NCBI GenBank assembly: GCA_964512305.1 | Contig: CAZEIW010000021.1 | Coordinates: 1 to 27,907, forward strand | DNA: 27,907 nt | Direction: 5' to 3' | DNA from: CAZEIW01 sp964512305 | GTDB taxonomy: Bacteria; Pseudomonadota; Gammaproteobacteria; Burkholderiales; Burkholderiaceae_F | Shown here: positions 7,359 through 14,973 of the stretch, in pieces | Layout: each line of letters starts with the position of its first letter | Position numbering within the stretch: the stretch's first letter is position 1 | The notes under the pieces: generated by a model | The model's input: the letters and a program-made list of their open reading frames with translations, nothing else | What the model was told of the DNA's origin: nothing | Databases searched by the model: none | Position numbers and translations under genes: made by a program

Positions 7359-7601
7359 ATGGCGACCACGATCACGAGCAAAGGACAGGTAACCATCCCC
7401 AAGCACATTCGTGATGCGTTGGGGCTGCGGCCCGGCAGCGCCGTGGACTTTGCGGTCGACGATGAGGGACAGGTGGTGCTGGTTCCTGCGAAGAGGGCGG
7501 CATCGCGATCCGCGAAGGATCGGTTCGAATCTGCAAGGGGCCGCGCCACGGTGAAGTGGCGCACCGAGGACCTGATGCGCCTGCTGCGCGATGACGGATG
7601 A
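7359..7601 (+). CDS. vapB: AbrB/SpoVT-type antitoxin (VapB)
   Basis: An 80-residue antitoxin. MATTITSKGQVTIPKHIRDALGL is the classic swapped-hairpin AbrB/MazE DNA-binding domain (residues 1-45, including TSKGQVTIPK and LRPGSAVDF). The basic C-terminal half (KDRFESARGRATVKWRTEDLMRLLRDD) is the flexible segment that would wrap and inhibit the toxin. GGGG lies 7 nt before the ATG. Its stop overlaps the toxin start by four bases (ATGA, 7598-7601), the usual translational coupling of VapBC pairs. It probably represses its own operon through the palindrome just upstream. Confidence 0.92.
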   Translation: MATTITSKGQVTIPKHIRDALGLRPGSAVDFAVDDEGQVVLVPAKRAASRSAKDRFESARGRATVKWRTEDLMRLLRDDG

Positions 7602-8005
7602 TTCTGGTTGACACCAACGTCCTGATCGACGTTCTGGAAGATGACCCGCAGTGGGCCGAATGGTCCGTCGCGCAGCTGCGCGCGCATTCCAAGATCCATG
7701 AGTTGGGCATCAATGCGATCGTCTACGCCGAGCTTTCCCTGGCGTTCGAGCGCCTGGAGGAGCTCGATGACACGGTCGTGCGCCTCGGTTTGAAGCTGCT
7801 CGAGATTCCTCGCCCCGCCTTGTTTCTCGCGGGCAGAGCGTTCCTCGCTTATCGCAAGGCCGGTGGCACCCGATCGAATGTTCTTGCCGACTTCTTCATT
7901 GGTGCGCACGCCGCTGTCGCGGGGGTGGCGATATTGACGCGCGACGCACGGCGCTACACGACCTACTTTCCGGCGGTAAGGCTGCTGCTCCCGGTCACGC
8001 CATGA
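7598..8005 (+). CDS. vapC: PIN-domain toxin ribonuclease (VapC)
   Basis: A 135-residue PIN-domain protein, the usual length for VapC. VapC toxins are Mg-dependent endoribonucleases that cut tRNA or rRNA when the antitoxin decays. The acidic active-site residues are in place: Asp5 in MILVDTNVLIDVLE, a Glu in NAIVYAELSLAFE, Asp in VLADFFIGAHA, and Asp in AILTRDARRY near the end. Nothing suggests inactivation. The start overlaps vapB by 4 nt. The stretch LKLLEIPRPALFLAGRAFLA also occurs, in decayed form, at 14881-14952 on the far side of the RuBisCO genes, so a second VapC-like gene once existed there. Confidence 0.92.
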   Translation: MILVDTNVLIDVLEDDPQWAEWSVAQLRAHSKIHELGINAIVYAELSLAFERLEELDDTVVRLGLKLLEIPRPALFLAGRAFLAYRKAGGTRSNVLADFFIGAHAAVAGVAILTRDARRYTTYFPAVRLLLPVTP

Positions 8006-8165
8006 CACCCTGATGCGTGGCGGGCCGTTGATTTGCGCGCCTTTCGGGCGTTGAGCGGCCACTAACCAGGAACCGTGACCGTCCGCGATTTGCGCGGCGC
8101 GTTCTTCGCTTCTTTTCCGTTCTTCCTCGCCTATCGCCGGGGGTAGCAATGCCGACGCGCGACGC

Positions 8166-8414
8166 TCAGCCGCGCGGCAGCAGCATCTTGCTCTCGCGCA
8201 GCGCGTCGTATTCGTCGAGGAACAGCCGCACGCTCGTCAGCCGGCCGGACGGCAGGAACCAGAAGATACGGTAACCCGGCGCCGGTGTCTGCGGCTCGGC
8301 CTCGCAGTCGCCTTGCGGAATGTCGGCGACGACGCGTCCCTCGCGCGACAACGTGTACGCACCGGACATGGTCAGCGGGATGCGAGAGGACGACCGCACC
8401 GGCGCGTCGCTCAT
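8166..8414 (-). CDS. Hypothetical 82-residue protein
   Basis: I do not recognise a family. The protein has no signal peptide or membrane segment and is proline-rich in the middle, with a C-terminal half YRIFWFLPSGRLTSVRLFLDEYDALRESKML that looks folded (beta strand, then helix). Its ATG (8414) overlaps the stop of the 45-residue gene upstream by four bases (ATGA), which argues for a translated, coupled pair. The next gene downstream on this strand is over 2 kb away beyond the VapBC pair. Confidence 0.5.
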   Translation of the reverse strand: MSDAPVRSSSRIPLTMSGAYTLSREGRVVADIPQGDCEAEPQTPAPGYRIFWFLPSGRLTSVRLFLDEYDALRESKMLLPRG

Positions 8415-8548
8415 CGCGATCTCGCGCGCAGGCTCTTGTCGCTCTTCTTCAGCTTCGAAGGCGTCGCGGCGGGGAAGCGCTTGACATTGCGATGGTGCTC
8501 ATGAGTCACGTAGATGACTTCCGGCGTAAACCTGTTCTTCGATTTCAT
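8411..8548 (-). CDS. Small basic protein, 45 residues, unknown
   Basis: The minus-strand frame from ATG 8548 to TGA 8411 encodes MKSKNRFTPEVIYVTHEHHR followed by a Lys/Arg-rich tail ending SLRARSR. It is strongly basic (about 14 Lys or Arg) with a His cluster (HEHHR). The TGA overlaps the ATG of the 82-residue gene as ATGA. I cannot assign a function; a nucleic-acid-binding or antitoxin-like role is only a guess from charge and gene pairing. No strong Shine-Dalgarno is visible. Confidence 0.45.
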   Translation of the reverse strand: MKSKNRFTPEVIYVTHEHHRNVKRFPAATPSKLKKSDKSLRARSR

Positions 8549-8713
8549 CGGATGGTCTCGAGAAGGGCTCGTGGGAGGGGCGAGCTGACCATACTCCGAC
8601 GGCGTGAACGTGCCGTCGGGGCGACCGGCGGTCGGGGGTTGCCGGCCAAGCAGGTGGGCTTTCTGGGAAGCGGCACTGCCGATGAAGTCCGAAAATGCCG
8701 GAATGCACGGCGG

Positions 8714-9400
8714 CTACGCGCGCCGAATGAGTCTCACGGCCTCGGAAAGATTGGCGACGATCGCATCCACATCCAATCCGTCTACAGGCTCCCCGTGGTT
8801 ATAGCCGTACGGAACGCAGAACACCGGGCAACCTGCGGATCGCGCCGCGAGGGCGTCGTTGAGCGAATCGCCGATCAGCAGGACCTGCTCCACCGGCACG
8901 CGAAAGAACTTCGCGGCGTGCAGCAGGGGCATGGGATGCGGCTTCTTCTCCGGCAGCGAATCGCCGGACAGCACGATGTCGAAATAGCGCGCGAGGCCGA
9001 TCCCTTCGAGCAGCGGTTCGGTGTAGCGCGAAACCTTGTTGGTGATGCAGCCCAGCCTGAAGCCCGCGCTCTTCATCGCCTCGAGTCCGGGCACCACGCC
9101 CTCGAACGGCCTGCTTTGCAGCAGCAGCTCCGTGTAGTGCCGCTCGAAAATCGGCAGCGCCTTGTCGTACAGGGCGGCATCGGGCTCGGCGTGCATGTCC
9201 CCCGTGAGGGCTCGCTTCACCAGCCACGAAATCCCGTTCCCGATATAGCTCAGCAACAGGTCCTGCGACGCGGGAGGACGCCCCATCTCGCGCAGCATGC
9301 GGTTCGCCGATTCTGCCAGCTCCGGCGCGGTATGCAGCAGGGTGCCATCCAGATCGACCAGTACCGCCGAGATCCGCAAGGGAAATTGCGTTTGCTTCAT
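8714..9400 (-). CDS. gph: Phosphoglycolate phosphatase (HAD family)
   Basis: A haloacid-dehalogenase-superfamily phosphatase of about 228 residues. It hydrolyses 2-phosphoglycolate, the toxic product of RuBisCO's oxygenase reaction, to glycolate. Motif I is DLDGT (Asp16 nucleophile, Asp18), motif II the Thr in CITNK, motif III the Lys in LPEKKPHPMPL, and motif IV IGDSLND. The helical cap between motifs I and II is the Gph/CbbZ type. I chose the ATG at 9400 (MKQTQFPLRISAVL) by family length; an in-frame ATG at 9415 adds five residues, and neither has a clear Shine-Dalgarno. It is divergent from cbbY and lies close to the cbbMQO operon, which supports a photorespiratory role (the cbbZ function). 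Confidence 0.88.
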   Translation of the reverse strand: MKQTQFPLRISAVLVDLDGTLLHTAPELAESANRMLREMGRPPASQDLLLSYIGNGISWLVKRALTGDMHAEPDAALYDKALPIFERHYTELLLQSRPFEGVVPGLEAMKSAGFRLGCITNKVSRYTEPLLEGIGLARYFDIVLSGDSLPEKKPHPMPLLHAAKFFRVPVEQVLLIGDSLNDALAARSAGCPVFCVPYGYNHGEPVDGLDVDAIVANLSEAVRLIRRA

Positions 9401-9483
9401 CGTTTGGACCCACATCGAGTTTCAGGCGATAAGATGCGATGCGGGTGCGACGACAGCCGCGCATCGACAAGGACACCAGCCCA

Positions 9484-10194
9484 GTGACCATCAAAGCCAT
9501 CCTCCTCGACGTCGACGGTACGCTCGCCGATACCGAGGACGCGCACCGTATCGCCTTCAACAAGGCTTTCGCCGACAATCATCTGTCCTGGAACTGGGAC
9601 GTGGCACTGTACGGCAGGCTGCTCGAGGTGACCGGCGGCAAGGAACGCATCAAGTACTTTGTCGAGAGTTTTGCCCCGTCCTTTGCGAGGCCCGCCGACT
9701 ACGACGGATTCGTCAGGCACCTGCATCTGGCCAAGACCGCGCATTACACGGCCATGCTGTCGAATGGACGCGTTCCATTGCGGCCCGGCATCAAGGGGCT
9801 CATCGAAGACGCGCTCGCGGGCGGCATCCGCCTCGCGATAGCGACGACCACGTCGCCGGAGAACATCGCTGCCCTGCTCGAAGTGGCGTTGGGCAGGAGC
9901 TGGCAAAGCTGTTTTTCGAGCATCGGATGCGGCGACATCGTCCCGCACAAGAAACCCGCACCGGATATCTATCATTGGGTCCTGAACGATCTTGGGTTGG
10001 CCCCAGGCGATTGCATCGCGCTGGAAGACTCCAACAATGGCCTGCGCTCCAGCCTCGCGGCGGGGATCAGGACGTACATCACGGTCAACCAATTCACCCG
10101 AACCCAGGACTTCACCGGGGCAGCGGCGGTCTTCGAAGATTTGAGCGACCTCCCTTCGTTCTACCGTACGGCCGGCCTGAACCTTGGCACGTGA
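9484..10194 (+). CDS. cbbY: CbbY-type HAD phosphatase (xylulose-1,5-bisphosphate phosphatase)
   Basis: A HAD hydrolase of 236 residues from the GTG at 9484, which has AAGGA 10 nt upstream; an in-frame ATG at 9439 would add 15 residues. LLDVDGTLADTE near 7-18 carries the nucleophile Asp9 and Asp11 and is the CbbY signature. Further motifs are ATTTSPEN (motif II), VPHKKPAPDIY (motif III Lys) and ALEDSNNG (motif IV). Characterised CbbY enzymes remove the 1-phosphate of xylulose-1,5-bisphosphate, a misfire product that inhibits RuBisCO. The position next to cbbO and gph fits that role. It converges with cbbO, 24 bp apart. Confidence 0.87.
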   Translation: MTIKAILLDVDGTLADTEDAHRIAFNKAFADNHLSWNWDVALYGRLLEVTGGKERIKYFVESFAPSFARPADYDGFVRHLHLAKTAHYTAMLSNGRVPLRPGIKGLIEDALAGGIRLAIATTTSPENIAALLEVALGRSWQSCFSSIGCGDIVPHKKPAPDIYHWVLNDLGLAPGDCIALEDSNNGLRSSLAAGIRTYITVNQFTRTQDFTGAAAVFEDLSDLPSFYRTAGLNLGT

Positions 10195-10218
10195 CGCACG
10201 TATCCTCGGCGGGGGGCA

Positions 10219-12531
10219 TCAGCGCGTCAGGGAGAGAAAAATCTCGGGGAGCCGTCGCGGCAGCTGCTCGACCTGGTCGATCACCGTCCAGCGCGCTCCG
10301 AAAATACGCGCGACGTAGTCGTCGGCCTTCGGGTCGAGGCTGATGCAGTGGGTGTGAAGGCCCAGTGCGTCGAGCTCGCGCACGGCGCAGGCGGCGTCGC
10401 CGATCAGGTGCTGCGGTTCGGCGACATCGACGTCGGCCGGCTGGCCATCGGTGAGCACCAGCAGCAGTTTCTTTTCCTCCTTGCGGCCCGAGAGCAGATG
10501 CCCGGCATGGCGTAGCGCCGCGCCCATGCGCGTCGAAAAAGCCCCCTGCACTCCGGCCAGGCGCGCCTTGGGCTGCTCGTCCCAGTCCTCGGAAAATCCC
10601 TTGACGTGGAAGTAGCGGACCTCGTGCCGCGTGTTGGAGTGGAAGCCTGCGATCGCAAGCGGGTCGCCCAGCCGGCTGACCGCCCATGCAAGCAGCGACA
10701 CCGCGGCGCGGCTGGTCTCGAGCACGGTTTCGCCGGTGCCGGCCACCGGATCGTTGATCGAGGCCGACAGGTCCATCAGCAGCAGCACGGCGATGTCTCG
10801 CCCGTCGGTGCGGGTGCTCATGTGGATGCGCGGATCGGGCTGCGCGCCCGCGCGCAGGTCGGAGAGGGCGCGCAGGGCGACGTCGAGGTCGAGCTCGGTG
10901 CCTTCCTCCTGGTAGCGCAGGCGCGTGCGCTGCTGCGGCTTGAGCAGATCGAGCACCCGCTGCAGGTGCTTGGCGACGGCTGCGTGGCGGCCGAGGAGCG
11001 CCTCCACCGCCGCCGCGTCCGCCGAAGGCTGCAAGGTGTCGTAGACGCTGACCCAGTCGGGCCGGTAGGCGCGTATCGCCTCGTCCCATTCCGGGTAGTG
11101 GCGCGGCGGTAGTGGCGCCTCCGGCTCCGCGCGGGCCGTGCGCGGGTCCTGGAAGGACTCCTCCTCATCGCCGGCTTCGATGTAGGTCCACAGGTGGCGG
11201 TTGTCGTCGCGGTAGTGCACGACAGTGTCCGTGAACCGCACCGCCGCCTGCTGGTCGTCCTGGCGCCGCGTGCGTGCCGCCCATTTGAGGGCGAGGGTCG
11301 CCATGGCCCGGGTCGAGGAATCTCCCGTGCGCATCGCCTCGCGGAAGTGCTCGCGGAATTCCAGCAGCACCGGATCGCGGTAGGGATGCGCATCGTCGAG
11401 CAGCGCGCGCGAGAGGCAGACGAGGCGGTGCCGGAGGCAGGACTCGCGCCGGGGGTCGCAGGCGCCCTCGGCGGGCATGGGATGGAGCGCGAGCAGGGTC
11501 CGGCGCATGCCTGGCAGGCGGCGCAGGGCCAGCAGGTCGACCCGGCAATCCTCGAAGCACTCCACCGCGAGGCGCTGCAGCGGGCTCAGGTTGTCGGCGA
11601 CCAGCGGCAGGCTCCAGCGCCGGTGCGCCGCGAAGTGCGCGAGGATGGCGCGGTAGTGTCCGATGTCGTCGAGCACCTCGGGCAGCCGGAATCCGTCTGC
11701 CTGCGCATAGGGCATCGTGACGGCGCCCGGTGCATCGGACAGATGCGCGGCTGCATCCGCCCGGACCGGGTAAGGGATCAGGGGCACGGACTCGCCCCAC
11801 AGGCTGCGCAGCGTGAGTTCCAAGCGCCGCTCGGCGTCGACGAACAGCGTGCCGTGGCGCTCCCGCTGTAAAAGCGCCCGGCTGTCGGGGGTCGCGAGGG
11901 CGAAGAACTCGATCTGCCGCTGCGGGTGTTGCCCGTGCAGCCGGATGCCTTCCTCGACCCAGCGGCGCAGGCCGTCGAGCGTCACCATGCCGACGAGCAG
12001 GGGTGCCTGCTGCAGGAACGTGGGAAGCCCGGGGCTGGGGTGCGTCGCGTGGCGGCCGTGGATGGAGATGCTGGTGCGCTCCATCAGGTCGACCGCGAGC
12101 GCGAGGTACTGCGCGAGCATCTCTCGCGATGGCAGCCGCCGCGCCACGCCGCCCAGCGTCTGCAGCAGCCCGACGATGGCGGGGCCATTGGGCGACTTCT
12201 GGAATGCCTGGATCGCGCGGTCCAGCGGCTCGATCGCGGCCTCCCCGGCCACGCTCGCAACGGTCGGCCAGATTTCGAGGAAGGCCAGCACGGGTTCGAC
12301 GCCGCGGCCGAGCTTGCCCAGGCGCCGCGCCTGCGCGAGATACGCCTCCAGCCCCAGCGGGCTGAGGATTCGCAGCGCTTCTTCGACGCAGTCGTCGAAG
12401 ACGTCGTCGACGGCCTGGAAGCTGCACTCGAGCTTCGCGCGCAGCTCGGGGTGTCTCCCTGCTTCGCGCTGCGCGCTTCGCAGGGCAGGCCCGGTGCCGT
12501 AGGTGGCGAAACGGGCGGTCGGCGCGCTCAC
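10219..12531 (-). CDS. cbbO: CbbO, VWA-domain subunit of RuBisCO activase
   Basis: 770 residues. CbbO is the adaptor that lets the CbbQ AAA+ ring remodel RuBisCO clogged by sugar phosphates. The N-terminal two thirds is the helical CbbO region (LSPLGLEAYLAQARRLGKLG; RALLQRERHGTLF). The C-terminal von Willebrand A domain has the metal-binding MIDAS DLSAS near 587-591 and VLTDGQPADV further on. The start is GTG at 12531, 15 nt after cbbQ, with no strong Shine-Dalgarno. Residues 16-25 (ALRSAQREAG) are encoded by a 29-bp palindromic element whose relatives lie next to the tRNA at 6874-6959. The N-terminal leader therefore looks like an in-frame insertion rather than family sequence. The frame is intact. 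Confidence 0.93.
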   Translation of the reverse strand: MSAPTARFATYGTGPALRSAQREAGRHPELRAKLECSFQAVDDVFDDCVEEALRILSPLGLEAYLAQARRLGKLGRGVEPVLAFLEIWPTVASVAGEAAIEPLDRAIQAFQKSPNGPAIVGLLQTLGGVARRLPSREMLAQYLALAVDLMERTSISIHGRHATHPSPGLPTFLQQAPLLVGMVTLDGLRRWVEEGIRLHGQHPQRQIEFFALATPDSRALLQRERHGTLFVDAERRLELTLRSLWGESVPLIPYPVRADAAAHLSDAPGAVTMPYAQADGFRLPEVLDDIGHYRAILAHFAAHRRWSLPLVADNLSPLQRLAVECFEDCRVDLLALRRLPGMRRTLLALHPMPAEGACDPRRESCLRHRLVCLSRALLDDAHPYRDPVLLEFREHFREAMRTGDSSTRAMATLALKWAARTRRQDDQQAAVRFTDTVVHYRDDNRHLWTYIEAGDEEESFQDPRTARAEPEAPLPPRHYPEWDEAIRAYRPDWVSVYDTLQPSADAAAVEALLGRHAAVAKHLQRVLDLLKPQQRTRLRYQEEGTELDLDVALRALSDLRAGAQPDPRIHMSTRTDGRDIAVLLLMDLSASINDPVAGTGETVLETSRAAVSLLAWAVSRLGDPLAIAGFHSNTRHEVRYFHVKGFSEDWDEQPKARLAGVQGAFSTRMGAALRHAGHLLSGRKEEKKLLLVLTDGQPADVDVAEPQHLIGDAACAVRELDALGLHTHCISLDPKADDYVARIFGARWTVIDQVEQLPRRLPEIFLSLTR
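12457..12485. repeat. Palindromic element inside the cbbO reading frame
   Basis: CCCTGC (12457-12462) pairs with GCAGGG (12480-12485) and an inner GCGC pairs with GCGC around a TGC loop. It shares 26 of 29 bases with 6874-6902 and 27 of 29 with the reverse complement of 6930-6958. It encodes ALRSAQREAG near the CbbO N-terminus. Confidence 0.8.
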
Positions 12532-12546
12532 GTTGCGGTGGGGCGG

Positions 12547-13350
12547 TCAGCCCAGCAGCGCGCTGATGCTGTGCTCGAGGGTTTCGCGGATTTCGGCGTC
12601 GTCGGTGATCGGGCGCACCATCGCCAGTCGGCAGGCCTCGGCGAGTGGGATGCCTTGCTGGACAAGGCGCCCCGCATAGATCAGCAGGCGGGTCGAGATG
12701 CCTTCGTCGAGGCCGTGTCCCTTCAGGCGGCGCGCCGCGGCGGCCACCGTCACGAGGGCGGCGGCCTGCTCTTCCGGCATGCCGCTTTCGCGCGCAACGA
12801 TCCCGGCCTCCAGGGCGGCCGGCGGGTAGTCGAAGTCGAAGGCGACGAAACGCTGCCGCGTCGACGTTTTCAGGTCCTTCATCAGGCTCTGGTAGCCGGG
12901 GTTGTACGAGATGACCAGCTGGAAATCGGCGTGCGCGCGCACCAGCTCGCCCTTCTTGTCCAGGGGCAGCGTGCGCCGGTAGTCCGTCAGCGGGTGGATG
13001 ACCACCGTCGTGTCCTGCCGCGCCTCGACGACCTCGTCGAGGTAGCAGATCGCGCCGTGCCGGGCGGCGAGCGTCAGCGGGCCGTCCTGCCAGCGAGTGC
13101 CGCCCGGCTCGAGCAGGAAGCGGCCGACGAGGTCGGCCGCCGTCATGTCCTCGTTGCAGGCGACCGTGACCAGCGGCCGGCCGAGCTTCCACGCCATGAA
13201 CTCGATGAAGCGCGACTTGCCGCAGCCGGTCGGCCCCTTGACCATGACCGGCAGGCGCGCTTCGTAGGCCGCCGTGAACTGCGCGACCTCTTCGCCCTGC
13301 GCCGCGTAGTACGGCTCCGCGGCGATGCGCCAGTCGTCGAGCGCGCCCAT
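12547..13350 (-). CDS. cbbQ: CbbQ, MoxR-type AAA+ ATPase of the RuBisCO activase
   Basis: A 267-residue AAA+ ATPase. With CbbO it forms a hexameric motor that uses ATP to release inhibitory sugar phosphates from RuBisCO. Walker A is GPTGCGKS (residues 39-46) and Walker B is ICYLDE (101-106). NEDMTAADLVGRFL, LAARHGAICYLDEVVEAR and FQLVISYNPGYQSLMKDLKTSTRQRF (sensor 1 Asn, arginine-finger region) are diagnostic of CbbQ/NorQ within the MoxR group. CbbQ and NorQ are close relatives; the flanking cbbM and cbbO decide for CbbQ. It lies 9 bp after cbbM and 15 bp before cbbO in one operon. Confidence 0.95.
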   Translation of the reverse strand: MGALDDWRIAAEPYYAAQGEEVAQFTAAYEARLPVMVKGPTGCGKSRFIEFMAWKLGRPLVTVACNEDMTAADLVGRFLLEPGGTRWQDGPLTLAARHGAICYLDEVVEARQDTTVVIHPLTDYRRTLPLDKKGELVRAHADFQLVISYNPGYQSLMKDLKTSTRQRFVAFDFDYPPAALEAGIVARESGMPEEQAAALVTVAAAARRLKGHGLDEGISTRLLIYAGRLVQQGIPLAEACRLAMVRPITDDAEIRETLEHSISALLG

Positions 13351-13359
13351 CTGACGGAA

Positions 13360-14742
13360 CTACCGGTGCGCGCCGCCGAGCTTGTCGCGCCAGCCCGGGA
13401 AGAGGGCGTCGGCATCCTTCGGGAACGAGCTGAAGGCGCGGGCGAACTCGCGGTGCTCGCGGGCCCACTGGATCGGGTCGGCCTTGGCCTTCCAGCACTC
13501 GTAGGCCTGCCGAAGCGACTTGGCCCCGGCGCCCGGCGAGTCGATGTGGCCGTAGGAACCGCCGCCCGCCGTGTTGATGACGTTGCCGTGGCCCAGGTTC
13601 GCGAAGAAGCCCGGCAGGCGAAGCGCGTTCATGCCGCCGGAGATGATCGGGGTCGTCGGCCTCATGCCGTACCACTCCTGGGAGTAGGCCGGGCCCTTGT
13701 AGCTGTCGCGCTCGATGATGTAGGCGATCGCGCGGTCCTCGCTCTCGCCCTCCATCTTGCCGAACCCCATGGTTCCGACGTGGATGCCCGAGGCGCCCTG
13801 CAGGCGGGCCATCTTGGCCAGCACGTAGGCGGTATAGCCGCGCTTGGCGCTGGGCGACGTGACCGCGCCGTGGCCGGCACGGTGGTAGTGCAGGTACTGG
13901 CTGGGGAAGCAGCGGCGCGCGGTGGTGATCATGCCGGGCCCGCCGACGTAGCCGTCGACGAGGAAGGCCACCTTGTCCGCGTCGGGCCCGAACGTGTTGA
14001 GGATGAACTCGCCGCGCGCCAGCATCTCGTAGTGGTCGTCGGCCGTGATGTTGGCCGAGAAGATCTTGGCCTCGCCGGTTTCATCCATCGCGCGCTTCAT
14101 CGCGTCGTAGACCAGCGGGATCGTCTGCTTCAACGGGGAGAAGACCTGGTTGCCTTGCGGCTCGTCGTTCTTGATGAAGTCGCCGCCCAGCCAGAACTCG
14201 TAGGCGGCCCGGGCGAAAGGCTCCGGACGCAGGCCCAGCTTCGGCTTGATGATCGTGCCGGAAATGTAGCCGCCGTCTTTCACCGGCCGGCCCAGGATTC
14301 GCCACAGGTCGGAGATGTCCTTGCTCGGGCCGTCGAACAGCTGGATCGCGCGCGGCGGCACGTAGAAGTCGTACATCTTGGCGTGCTCGATGTCGCCCAT
14401 GCCCTGGTTGTTGCCGATGGCGAGGGTCAGGAACGACACCATCATCATGCGGCCGTCCGTGATGTTGCGGTCGAACAGCTCCAGCGGGTACGCGATGCGC
14501 ATTTCCTCCGTGGGCTCATCGATCAGGTAGACCAGCGCGTCGACACCTTTGGTGAACTCGTCGGTGGTCGAGACTTCCACGTTGGTTCCGGTGGAGGATT
14601 CCGCGGCAAAGTGCGCAGCGGCTTCGAGATAGCCGACGCCCGCCTTGGGCTTCATCTTGTAGGCGACGAGAATGTGCTTGCCGCCGCGGATGAGCTCATC
14701 TTCGCGCAGGCTCAGATCTGCGTACCGGTTGGACTGGTCCAT
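13360..14742 (-). CDS. cbbM: Ribulose-1,5-bisphosphate carboxylase/oxygenase, form II
   Basis: 460 residues, full length for form II RuBisCO, which carboxylates ribulose bisphosphate to two 3-phosphoglycerate. Residue numbering coincides with the Rhodospirillum rubrum enzyme: catalytic Lys166 in GTIIKPKLG, carbamylated Lys191 with Asp193 and Glu194 in GGDFIKNDE, and loop-6 Lys329 in GTMGFGKMEG. SGGMNALRLPGF and NTAGGGSYGHIDSPGAGA near the end bind the phosphate. No small subunit is needed or present. AAGGAG lies 6 nt before the ATG. It is the first gene of cbbM-cbbQ-cbbO and has an AT-rich upstream region that probably carries the promoter and CbbR sites. Form II enzymes suit high-CO2, low-oxygen conditions. 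Confidence 0.98.
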   Translation of the reverse strand: MDQSNRYADLSLREDELIRGGKHILVAYKMKPKAGVGYLEAAAHFAAESSTGTNVEVSTTDEFTKGVDALVYLIDEPTEEMRIAYPLELFDRNITDGRMMMVSFLTLAIGNNQGMGDIEHAKMYDFYVPPRAIQLFDGPSKDISDLWRILGRPVKDGGYISGTIIKPKLGLRPEPFARAAYEFWLGGDFIKNDEPQGNQVFSPLKQTIPLVYDAMKRAMDETGEAKIFSANITADDHYEMLARGEFILNTFGPDADKVAFLVDGYVGGPGMITTARRCFPSQYLHYHRAGHGAVTSPSAKRGYTAYVLAKMARLQGASGIHVGTMGFGKMEGESEDRAIAYIIERDSYKGPAYSQEWYGMRPTTPIISGGMNALRLPGFFANLGHGNVINTAGGGSYGHIDSPGAGAKSLRQAYECWKAKADPIQWAREHREFARAFSSFPKDADALFPGWRDKLGGAHR

Positions 14743-14822
14743 GTCGGCTCCTTGGGTGTGGATCGGTCGAGTTGTATACCCGCGCACTGTACGAGGTAAA
14801 CTGAATAAGGAAAACTAGATAA

Positions 14823-14854
14823 TAATTATGTTTTATATAAGTAAAATTTATCAA
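14823..14854 (-). promoter_or_regulatory. cbbM promoter region with candidate CbbR sites
   Basis: An unusually AT-rich stretch (about 14800-14855) in GC-rich surroundings. On the minus strand TTGATA (14854-14849) and CATAAT (14830-14825), 18 bp apart, resemble -35 and -10 boxes, giving a leader of roughly 75-80 nt. Two TNA-N7-TNA motifs, the CbbR consensus, lie at 14838-14850 and 14823-14835. Such motifs arise easily in AT-rich DNA and no cbbR gene is in the window, so regulation is inferred. Confidence 0.45.
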
Positions 14855-14874
14855 TCGTGCGTCGGCGGTCGCCT

Positions 14875-14973
14875 ATGTGTCTGAACTTGCTCGAAATTCC
14901 GCGGCCGGCCTGGTTCCTTGCGGGCAGGGCCTTCATCGCCTATTTCAAGGTGGAAGACCGTCGTCCAGGGTGA
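14875..14973 (+). pseudogene. VapC-like PIN toxin fragment
   Basis: A short frame reads LNLLEIPRPAWFLAGRAFIA then YFKV (14881-14952). It closely matches LKLLEIPRPALFLAGRAFLAYRK inside the intact VapC at 7598-8005. The DNA also aligns over about 70 bp. Both the N-terminal active-site part and the C-terminal part are missing, and the frame ends at TGA 14971-14973. The fragment overlaps the 3' end of yaeQ on the other strand. It is a relic of a second toxin gene lying directly upstream of cbbM. Confidence 0.7.

Noticed and set aside
8499..8708. 69-residue minus-strand frame
   Set aside because: It overlaps the better-supported 45-residue frame in another phase and has shadow-like Pro/Arg/Ser composition.
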